The notes under the pieces: generated by a model
What the model was told of the DNA's origin: nothing
The model's database searches: none
Seen by the model: only the letters and a program-made list of their open reading frames with translations
Assembly: GCF_001957125.1 (NCBI RefSeq)
Contig: NZ_MPHJ01000010.1
Location: 1 to 64,000 of the forward strand
Direction of reading: 5' to 3'
DNA length: 64,000 nt
Source: Shewanella sp. UCD-KL12
GTDB taxonomy: Bacteria; Pseudomonadota; Gammaproteobacteria; Enterobacterales; Shewanellaceae
Made by a program: the position numbers and the translations under genes
In this document: piece after piece, positions 55,001 through 61,729 of the stretch
Layout: each line of letters opens with the position of its first letter
Numbering within the stretch: the stretch's first letter is position 1

Positions 55001-55268
55001 TCAAGCCGATATCGATTTTAGAAAAGGTGACGCCCAGGGCTCAGCTTCAGGCTTAGTGCCAGTGACCCAAAATCACGGTGCAGAGATCCCTCTACGCGAC
55101 TATGTCACTTGGAATATAGACCATAAACAGATGGGGCTAGGCGGTGATACATCTTGGGGACGGCCTGTTCACGAACCTTATCGTATCAAGGCTAAGCCAA
55201 TGAGTTTTGAGTTCAAACTGATACCAGTAACCGCCCAAAGCCAACTGCAAGATCTGGCACGTAGATAG
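52077..55268 (+). CDS. Exported beta-galactosidase, glycoside hydrolase family 2
   Basis: 1063 residues from ATG 52077 (AAAAGG six bases upstream; ATG 52047 would add ten). A signal peptide (SLMYTSLLCTCLTSQLSLAG) precedes a LacZ-like chain: sugar-binding jelly roll from RSNNFLNLNGIWAF, two immunoglobulin-like domains, TIM barrel with GVDRHETDPQTGHV, acid/base Glu486 (SLGNEAGEG) and nucleophile Glu549 (IEYAHAMGN), then the C-terminal supersandwich (FGRGPEETYVDR). Cytoplasmic LacZ lacks an export signal, so here lactose-like substrates would be cut in the periplasm or outside. Co-directional with the transporter gene 35 bases on. Confidence 0.93.
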   Translation: MLITATSKTSKTKTIMTSLMYTSLLCTCLTSQLSLAGERWQDHTIFEINKEAPHASFFPYSSEFNAKKGDHRRSNNFLNLNGIWAFHYAKNPKSAPADFASDNYDSTHWSTIKVPGNWETQGYGHAIYLDERYPFTTTWPDAPNDHNPTGSYRREITLPEQWQNKQVFFHVGAARSSFALYVNSKEVGYSQGAKTPAEFNITKYLKPGKNLIAMKIIRWSDASYLESQDMLRMSGIERDVYLYAAPQQRIKDIDASYQLNNSLTQADMTLKLTLENHQQSQPVSLSYQVISPTGKSLASGEQSLTLSGEQDTELKFSIKQPALWSAETPSLYKLIVNMRDSEQRLLQSSTQALGFRHIEIKSGQLLVNNKAITIRGVDRHETDPQTGHVVSRESMEKDIRLIKQSNINAVRSSHYPNDPYWLQLADKYGLYIIDEANIESHPLAIDKKTQIGNEMSWLPAHQARVERMIERDKNHPSVIIWSLGNEAGEGKLFESLYHWVKQRDPSRPVQYEPAGTEPYTDIVAPMYPSIERIEKYAKNNHDRPLIMIEYAHAMGNSVGNLQDYWDVIEKYPNLQGGFIWDWVDQSLAFTNEQGQRYWAYGKDYHPDMPTDGNFLNNGLVDPDRNPHPHLSEVKRVYQPLTFSSLQLNDNQVRFTLTNKFDFKSTSNLLLTWSLQQDGRTVETGRMPMPAINAGKSQQLKLKLDTLAGKLNPKYDYHLLVSATVDTPEPLLPSGHQLAFEQFSLQQAVNSEEKINQDSRISESESQWTISLNDNSYTISKESGWLTKIASEHQQQIIAPLMANFWRAPTDNDLGNGLPKWGGVWQDAASELELVSIVKTQAGIEVKQTHPQLKFSLTNLYRLNQKGELLISSQFKPGSVTLPDLPRFGFSTRLPFDRRFMKYFGRGPEETYVDRATGNPLGWYQQPIEQLFHRYSRPQETGQRTQVRYAAVTNDAGIGLMAVAATQMQTSLWPFSQADIDFRKGDAQGSASGLVPVTQNHGAEIPLRDYVTWNIDHKQMGLGGDTSWGRPVHEPYRIKAKPMSFEFKLIPVTAQSQLQDLARR

Positions 55269-55303
55269 ATGATTGAACGGATAATAATAAAAGGAAAATC
55301 AAC

Positions 55304-56728
55304 ATGGAACAGATAGTTCAACTGGTCATATTTTTTGGCCTAACGGCAACAGTAGGCCTAATTACCTACTTTAAGTGCCGTAACATCAAACGTGATACCA
55401 GCGACAGTAAAGACTACTTTCTCGCAGGCGGTGGACTTAGCTGGGTTGTTGTCGCTGGTTCATTAATGATGACCAATATTAGCGCCGAACAGATTGTCGG
55501 TATGAATGGTGCCCAAGCGTTATTAGTGGCTTGGTGGGAGATAGCCGCGGCGATTGGTCTGATAATTTTAGCTAAGTGGCTTATCCCCATTTATTACAAA
55601 TACAACTGCACCACGACCACAGAGCTGCTAGAGCGTAAATATAACGATAAAGGGATCCGTGCCATGGTCTCAGTCTTGTTTATGTTAGGTTATGCCTTCA
55701 TCTTGTTGCCTGTTGTCCTCTATACCGGCTCACTATTTATGAAGTCGATGTTTGGTCTACAGATATCCGTTACCCTCTTGGCTATCATCTTTGCCGTTAT
55801 TGGTGCTATATATGCCATCTTCGGCGGCCTTAGAGCTATCGCCATCTCAGATACTTTAAATGGCATCGGCCTAATTGCGATGGGAGTTATCGTCTCCTAC
55901 CTCGCCATGAATGCCGTCAACTGGGATCTTTCAGGAGTGCCGATCGAACGCATCACCCTCATTGGTGACAATCAATCCGATATCCCTTGGCACACTCTAC
56001 TGACAGGCATGATCTTCATTCAGATCTTCTACTGGGGCACCAATATGGTTATCACCCAAAGGGCTTTAGCCGCCAAGTCTGTCAAAGAGGCACAAAAAGG
56101 GCTTTATGCCGCGGTCATCATGAAGCTCATCGTGCCATTTATCGTGGTATTACCGGGTATTGTGGCCTTTAAACTTTATGGCGATATCGGCGACGTGGCT
56201 TACGGTAGGCTAGTAGGAGATATCCTGCCAGCCTGGTTATCGGGTGCATTTGCAGCAGTGATTGCTGGCGCAGTGTTAAGTTCATTTAACTCCTGCCTTA
56301 ACTCAGCCGCAGCGCTCTACACCTGTGATATTCATCAAAACTATGTTAACCCGAATGCCGATGTCAGAAAGATTGGTACTCGAGTCGCACTAGTCTTCAC
56401 CTTAATATCAGTGTCATTAGTACCTGTTTTTGCCAAATCTGAGAGTATTATCTCTTTGCTTCAACAGCTAAATGGCCTCTATTCAATGCCTGTACTCGCT
56501 GCCTTTATCTGCGCGCTAGTCTTTAAAAATGTCCATGCAAAAGCAATTAAAATAGGCTTAGTGTTTGGGGTCCTTGTCTATGCCGTCTTTACGTTTATTT
56601 GGAGCCCATTCCATTTCATCCATATGATGGCTATCACCTTGCTTGCAACCATCTTAGTGACATTAGCACTGAGTAAGTTCGTATTTGGCGATCAATTAGA
56701 AACTGCTATTCCCGCGACAGAAAGCTAG
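55304..56728 (+). CDS. Sodium/solute symporter (SSS family), probably for galactose
   Basis: 474 residues with about 13 membrane segments. SGLT-like features: SDSKDYFLAGGGLSWVVVAGSLMMTNISAEQIVGMNG near 30-65, TTTELLERKYN, FAVIGAIYAIFGGLRAIAISDTLNGIG and AGAVLSSFNSCLNSAAALYTCDI. It is of the sugar-transporting group that includes vSGLT. It follows the beta-galactosidase with the same AATAATAATAAAAGG leader. Sodium-driven import of galactose is the natural inference. Confidence 0.88.
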   Translation: MEQIVQLVIFFGLTATVGLITYFKCRNIKRDTSDSKDYFLAGGGLSWVVVAGSLMMTNISAEQIVGMNGAQALLVAWWEIAAAIGLIILAKWLIPIYYKYNCTTTTELLERKYNDKGIRAMVSVLFMLGYAFILLPVVLYTGSLFMKSMFGLQISVTLLAIIFAVIGAIYAIFGGLRAIAISDTLNGIGLIAMGVIVSYLAMNAVNWDLSGVPIERITLIGDNQSDIPWHTLLTGMIFIQIFYWGTNMVITQRALAAKSVKEAQKGLYAAVIMKLIVPFIVVLPGIVAFKLYGDIGDVAYGRLVGDILPAWLSGAFAAVIAGAVLSSFNSCLNSAAALYTCDIHQNYVNPNADVRKIGTRVALVFTLISVSLVPVFAKSESIISLLQQLNGLYSMPVLAAFICALVFKNVHAKAIKIGLVFGVLVYAVFTFIWSPFHFIHMMAITLLATILVTLALSKFVFGDQLETAIPATES

Positions 56729-56778
56729 GCCTAATTTACAGCAAGCCTTGCTAATCATGAGTACAAGCATAAGTCACT

Positions 56779-56822
56779 GGATAAGCCCTAAAGCGTGTAA
56801 TGACGCTCCTTAGGGCTTATCC
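56779..56822 (+). terminator. Long hairpin after the symporter gene
   Basis: Arms GGATAAGCCCTAA / TTAGGGCTTATCC with a short inner stem AGCG/CGCT, no T-run. Probable end of the beta-galactosidase-symporter transcript. Confidence 0.65.
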
Positions 56823-57116
56823 ATTATCAGTAAATTTATCTTAGGCTAAATGTTCTAAAAATAGTCACTTAGCCCCAAAAACATATAAAAACGTAATTAA
56901 CCGTCATTTTAAGAATAAGAATGATGAAAAAACTCAGTTACAGCTTCGGCTTAGTCGTGATATAAAAACATATGTAATATTTTATTACACAATTAGTTCA
57001 CTATAATTTTTTGTCAAACATAGTCAAAAAATCAAAAACAAACAGTCATCAAGTACTGGTAAAAGTCCCCTGCAAAGCAGGTTTGAGCAATCATTTTATA
57101 AGGGAAGCTTTAAAGC
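56823..57116 (+). promoter_or_regulatory. Leader region of galK
   Basis: About 290 AT-rich bases. It presumably holds the galK promoter; I cannot name an operator. AAGGGAAGC lies before ATG 57117. CCTGCAAAGCAGG at about 57069-57081 is a small hairpin. Confidence 0.4.
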
Positions 57117-58283
57117 ATGTCGAATCCCGCACAGCGCGCGAACAAACTATTTGTGCAAACCTTTGGCACAACAGCTGACGATCTTTACTTGGCACCAGGC
57201 CGAGTAAATTTGATCGGCGAGCATACTGATTATAACGATGGCTTTGTACTACCAGCAGCCATTAATTTTCATACCATTATCGCCGTAAAAAGGCGCGATG
57301 ATAATATTTATCGCGCCGTATCTGATGCGTTCCCTGGAGAGATAAAGCAGTGGGCTTTTGGTGAAGAAGGGGTAATGACACCAGATGATGGCTGGGTCAA
57401 TTACTTGAAAGGCTTTACAGCTGCCATGGCCGCAGCAGGACTACTCGCACGAGGCTTAGATATCTCTGTTGTTGGTAATGTTCCACTAGGTGCAGGACTC
57501 TCCTCCTCTGCCGCGCTCGAAATAGCCTTTGGTACGGCAGTCAATGACTGCAGCCAACTACGACTTTCACCACTCGCAGTAGCTCAGATGGCACAGCGTG
57601 GCGAAAACCAATATGTTGGTTGTGCTTGCGGCATTATGGATCAGATGATCAGCGCACTTGGCGAGCAAGATCACGCCCTACTTATCGACTGTGAAGACCT
57701 CTACAGCGAACCGGTACATATCCCAGAAAACTTAAGCCTGATCATCGTCAACTCTAATGTGCAGCGTGGCTTAGTCGACTCTGAGTACAACTTGAGACGC
57801 GAGCAGTGTGAAGAGGTTGCACAGCACTTCGGTGTAGAAAGCCTAAGGCATGTCGAATTACCTCAATTAGAAGCGGCCAAATCTGAGTTGTCTGATGTCT
57901 GTTATAGACGTGCCCGTCATGTACTTAGCGAAAATAGACGTACTCAAAATGCCTCCCATGCCCTTGAAGCTGGCAATATTCCTAAGTTAAGCGAATTAAT
58001 GGCTCAGTCACACGCCTCAATGCGAGATGACTTTGAGATCACAGTCCCTGAGATAGATACCTTAGTAGAGATAGTATCTGAAGTAATTGGCATGCGCGGT
58101 GGCGTTCGAATGACTGGAGGAGGATTTGGCGGTTGTATCGTTGCCCTTGTTGACCATGAGCTAACCGATGCAGTGGTTGAGGCTATAGAGTGCCAATACG
58201 CCAAGAAAACGGGTTTGGAAGCCACTGTCTATCTCTGCTCTGCGAGTGCTGGCGCGACGCGTGTCGATGAGGACGTTTATTAA
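57117..58283 (+). CDS. galK: Galactokinase
   Basis: 388 residues, standard length. GHMP-kinase motifs: APGRVNLIGEHTDYNDGFVL near 27-46 (galactose-binding signature), GNVPLGAGLSSSAALEIA near 120-137 (ATP loop) and RMTGGGFGGCIVALV near 335. It phosphorylates galactose at C1. Next step enzymes GalT and GalE are not encoded here. Followed by galM. Confidence 0.97.
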   Translation: MSNPAQRANKLFVQTFGTTADDLYLAPGRVNLIGEHTDYNDGFVLPAAINFHTIIAVKRRDDNIYRAVSDAFPGEIKQWAFGEEGVMTPDDGWVNYLKGFTAAMAAAGLLARGLDISVVGNVPLGAGLSSSAALEIAFGTAVNDCSQLRLSPLAVAQMAQRGENQYVGCACGIMDQMISALGEQDHALLIDCEDLYSEPVHIPENLSLIIVNSNVQRGLVDSEYNLRREQCEEVAQHFGVESLRHVELPQLEAAKSELSDVCYRRARHVLSENRRTQNASHALEAGNIPKLSELMAQSHASMRDDFEITVPEIDTLVEIVSEVIGMRGGVRMTGGGFGGCIVALVDHELTDAVVEAIECQYAKKTGLEATVYLCSASAGATRVDEDVY

Positions 58284-58294
58284 CGCTATTTGAC

Positions 58295-58314
58295 CCTAGG
58301 CTTTAGGGCCTAGG
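58295..58314 (+). other. Hairpin between galK and galM
   Basis: CCTAGGC / GCCTAGG with a six-base loop, no T-run. It could lower read-through or stabilise the upstream message. Confidence 0.4.
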
Positions 58315-58379
58315 ATCGCTTGGTCACAAACTCGTGTTATATCCCTGTAATTTACTTCAATAATTTTAAGGACCTCCCC

Positions 58380-59414
58380 ATGGTACGTTTTCGCCCATTA
58401 GCTCCTTGGACTGATCCCCGTGGAGGTCAAGTTGAGCGTGTCATCATAGATAATGGCATTATCGCCATGGAGGTCATTAGCTTAGGGGGGATCATACGCT
58501 CATTATGGACACCAGATCGTAAACAAGAGCGGGCTAATATCGTACTTGGCTGTGACAGTTTAGAAGATTATCTTGAACAACAAGCGCACCTTGGTGCTAT
58601 TGCAGGAAGATATGCAAATAGAGTCGCTAAGGGCAAGATGGGAATTGATGGCAAAGAGTACCATTTAGATATCAACCAAGCGGGTAACTGCTTACATGGT
58701 GGCAGTAAGGGCTTCAATCAGAAACACTGGCATATGGGGCAGCTTTCTGATGGTGTACGGCTCAATTTGGTGAGTCCAGATGGCGATATGGGCTTTCCAG
58801 GGCAATGTAATGTCCAACTCGATTACCGCCTTGTCGGCAACAACCTTTACATGGAGATCTTTGCCGCAGTCGATAAAGCGTGTCCCATTAGCCTGACTCA
58901 GCATAGCTATTTCAACTTAGAGGGAAGCCAATCGACAAGTAATGGTAACCACCAGCTACAGATAGATAGCACTCAACTCCTCAAGCTTGATGAAACAGGC
59001 ATTCCCACAGATACCACAGATGCCAAAGGCTCCTTGCTAGATCTTAGACAAGCAAAGCGCTTTGCTGATTTTCAACATCAGCCACCGCTCGCATGTACAT
59101 CCGGTATTGATAACTGCTACCTAACAGGAACATCAGGTGCTGAGTTAGCGCGATTTGGTCGTCTTTATGCACCAGAATCTGGCAGGAGTATGACGCTTTA
59201 CACTAACCAGCCAAGTGTACAGATCTACGGCGCGAACTTTCTACAGGGAACGAAGGGGAAAGGTGGACAGGTTTTAAAGCAGCATCAAGCTGTATGCATC
59301 GAACCTCAGCAGTTACCCGACGGGGCTAACCAGCCAACACTTGCAGCAGATCCTTGGATAGCACCAGGTGATGTTTATCATCATATTAGCCGCTATCAAT
59401 TTGAGGCATTTTAA
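58380..59414 (+). CDS. galM: Aldose 1-epimerase (galactose mutarotase)
   Basis: 344 residues from ATG 58380 (AAGGAC six bases upstream; TTG 58320 adds 20 unlikely residues). Motifs: GAIAGRYANRVAKG with Asn/Arg for the sugar, CLHGGSKGFNQKHW with the first His, ISLTQHSYFNLEGS with the catalytic acid His, SGIDNCYL with the Asp, and ICIEPQQLPD-like CIEPQQLPDGAN carrying the catalytic Glu. Interconverts alpha and beta galactose before GalK. 96 bases after galK, probably the same operon. Confidence 0.95.
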   Translation: MVRFRPLAPWTDPRGGQVERVIIDNGIIAMEVISLGGIIRSLWTPDRKQERANIVLGCDSLEDYLEQQAHLGAIAGRYANRVAKGKMGIDGKEYHLDINQAGNCLHGGSKGFNQKHWHMGQLSDGVRLNLVSPDGDMGFPGQCNVQLDYRLVGNNLYMEIFAAVDKACPISLTQHSYFNLEGSQSTSNGNHQLQIDSTQLLKLDETGIPTDTTDAKGSLLDLRQAKRFADFQHQPPLACTSGIDNCYLTGTSGAELARFGRLYAPESGRSMTLYTNQPSVQIYGANFLQGTKGKGGQVLKQHQAVCIEPQQLPDGANQPTLAADPWIAPGDVYHHISRYQFEAF

Positions 59415-59420
59415 ACCAGT

Positions 59421-59461
59421 AAGCCTAGGTGCTAACGTTTAGCGTATAAGTCCCTAGGCTC
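59421..59461. terminator. Inverted repeat after galM
   Basis: AGCCTAGG and CCTAGGCT arms with a longer loop, between the convergent galM and 59492 genes. A bidirectional terminator is possible but there is no strong T-run. Confidence 0.45.
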
Positions 59462-59491
59462 TAATTTCATCAATTCGAAATAAACGACCTA

Positions 59492-59908
59492 TTACTCTTC
59501 AACACCACCCGACCAACCGTTAGCAAACTCTCTATCGTCACCATCGGTACCTGGCTCACTATCAACCTCATCACTCACTTTAGCCTTAGCTTTAGAGATT
59601 AACGGTTTATGCTTGGTTGCATTCGCCTCAACCCAGCCCTGATGCTTCTCCATAAACTCAGAACGCGCCGAATTCCACGCAGCCCCATAGGTGTCCTCGG
59701 CGGCTTTTACCGTTTCCTTATCTAGGTCATGTAAGTTCCCGGCGACTATATTCTCTGCATACTCGATAATAGAGTCTTTGACTGCATTATAGAGGTAGAT
59801 ACGCCCCTCTTGAGCTTCAGGAAATGCTTTATCATGAATGACAATAGCGTTGCCACGGGCCGTTCTCAGCTCACCATACCAAAGTGAAGTTTTAGTCGTG
59901 TTATACAT
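59492..59908 (-). CDS. Hypothetical acidic protein
   Basis: 138 residues, no signal peptide or membrane segment. The first 100 residues are mixed helix/strand (RTARGNAIVIHDKAFPEAQEG, AVKDSIIEYAENIVAGNL), and the C-terminal 30 residues are Glu/Asp/Gly-rich and probably disordered. I do not recognise a family. Single gene, converging on galM; ATG 59908. Confidence 0.65.
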   Translation of the reverse strand: MYNTTKTSLWYGELRTARGNAIVIHDKAFPEAQEGRIYLYNAVKDSIIEYAENIVAGNLHDLDKETVKAAEDTYGAAWNSARSEFMEKHQGWVEANATKHKPLISKAKAKVSDEVDSEPGTDGDDREFANGWSGGVEE

Positions 59909-60272
59909 ATATGCTAATACCCTTAAATCAACACATACAGGAGGGAAGTAACGAGTAACTAGAGTTAGTACTGACCTTTCCTGCCTATTAAGTTTAATTT
60001 TGGTAAATAACTACTCAACATTTACCTGAGATTATAAAGAGATATCTAAGTTTTTTGTTTCAGGACGATACAAAATTTTAATACCTCAGCTAATATCGAA
60101 TTTAGTAGATAGAATCAGTTATTCAAGTTTTTCAGCTAAAAAAAGTGTTTTCACTGTACGCGCTAGCATTCCAGTTTAAGGCTGACTTTTAATACCCATA
60201 GCAACTTGTATATTACCGATTGGCATTACTGTGAACTAACAAGATGACAAAAAGATGTCAGCCAATAAGCGC
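59909..60272. other. AT-rich intergenic region
   Basis: About 360 bases with no gene seen. Contains TATTACC-GATT-GGCATTA at about 60210-60228, a relative of the ATACC-N4-GGTAT repeats near the C15-like gene. Confidence 0.45.
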
Positions 60273-61307
60273 TTATGACTTTGATAGTGACAGTACTATC
60301 TTGCCTCTATGCGCTCCCGATTCCATCAACTCATGCGCCTGACAAACTTCAGTGAGCGGGAACTGCGCAAAAATATTGGGCACGAGCTTGTTGTCTGTAC
60401 AAGGAGTATTGAGTAGAGGCCATACTTTGCAGTGTAACTCCTGAGCAATACTTGCTTTCGCTGCAATACTCTGTGGTCTGAGGGTCGAGCCAGTCCAGGT
60501 AATTCTTTTTGCCATCAGTCGAAAAATATCAACTTGAGCTTTAGCACCGCGCTGCATCGCCACCGAAACCATGCGACCATCTAGTGCCAACACTTTGAGA
60601 TTTTGATTGATAAAGTCGCCACCAGCCATATCAAAAACCAGCTCCACGCCTTTGCCCTCTGTAAATGCCATCACAGCTCCCACAAAATCATCATTGTAGT
60701 TAAGGGCAAGATCCGCTCCCAGGCTACGGCAGTAAGCAGATTTATCACTGTTTGCAGATGTTGTTATCACCTTGGCACCAAATGCTTTTGCCAGCACAGT
60801 CGCTGCACTGCCAATCCCCCCAGACCCACCATGAATTAATACCGTTTCACCCGCTTTTAAGCCAGCGCGCACAAATAGGTTTCCCCATACCGTAAAGAAG
60901 GTCTCAGGGATTGCAGCAGCTTGAGCAAGCGTCCAGCCTTCGGGGACAGGTAAACAGTGAGCGGCGTGGGTCGTCACATACTCACCATATCCTCCGCCAG
61001 GCACTAGTGCGGTCACTTTGTCTCCTAATTGCCACTGAGTCACTTCATCGCCTAGGGCACAGACTTCACCAGCCACCTCTAAACCTAAAATAGGACTGGC
61101 TCCCTTAGGCGCGGGATAAAGCCCCTTTCGCTGCGCAATATCAGGACCATTCACTCCAGCATAAGCCACTCTTATCATAAGCTGACCTTTAGCCACTTTA
61201 GGTATTGGTGAGTGTTTAAGGCACATCACCTTAGTGTCGCCGACTTCAGGGTAATCAACATGTAGAAAATTTGCGGGGAGTGGGGACTTAGTCATGACGA
61301 GTTTCAT
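60273..61307 (-). CDS. NADPH:quinone oxidoreductase-like medium-chain reductase
   Basis: 344 residues from ATG 61307; a TTG at 61325 would add six. Zinc-free MDR fold close to the PIG3/TP53I3 group: VAYAGVNGPDIAQRKGLYPAP near 45-65, LGLEVAGEVCALGDEV, and the NADPH loop HGGSGGIGSAATVLAKAFGA near 145-165, with NSDKSAYCRSLGADLAL after. No zinc ligands. It reduces quinones or enones with NADPH. Single gene. Confidence 0.88.
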   Translation of the reverse strand: MKLVMTKSPLPANFLHVDYPEVGDTKVMCLKHSPIPKVAKGQLMIRVAYAGVNGPDIAQRKGLYPAPKGASPILGLEVAGEVCALGDEVTQWQLGDKVTALVPGGGYGEYVTTHAAHCLPVPEGWTLAQAAAIPETFFTVWGNLFVRAGLKAGETVLIHGGSGGIGSAATVLAKAFGAKVITTSANSDKSAYCRSLGADLALNYNDDFVGAVMAFTEGKGVELVFDMAGGDFINQNLKVLALDGRMVSVAMQRGAKAQVDIFRLMAKRITWTGSTLRPQSIAAKASIAQELHCKVWPLLNTPCTDNKLVPNIFAQFPLTEVCQAHELMESGAHRGKIVLSLSKS

Positions 61308-61729
61308 ATTAGCTTGAGTATTCAATATTGATACACGCCTAAGTGATCAGGTTCAATCTATTTACAACAAAAAGGCACTCAATTTTTGGCTATCAGTTAG
61401 CGCTTATCAGCAAAAAAAACCTGAATTTCAAAATAAAGTGATAAAAAAACCAGCAAGACAAAGCGGTTTAAAATCAGACAACTATCATGGGTATTTGCTA
61501 TTTAATCCGCTCAAGAACAACAAAAACGAACAACTTTATATTGTATATTATATCTCATTTATATATTGTTACATTCATGTTACACGAACACCTGAGATAA
61601 GTGTTGCGTAGTTAGCTGTCATGCATGTGGTCACTTCTTTCATTTCTATAACACCAACAAGATCTGCTCAGCAGACAGTTATCTCCCAGTCAAACAGACT
61701 CGGGAGCAATCAACAGTAATGGAGACCCC
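61308..61729. other. Divergent intergenic region before the collagenase gene
   Basis: About 420 AT-rich bases with promoters in both directions. No gene or strong operator seen. GGAGACCCC precedes the collagenase ATG. Confidence 0.45.
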
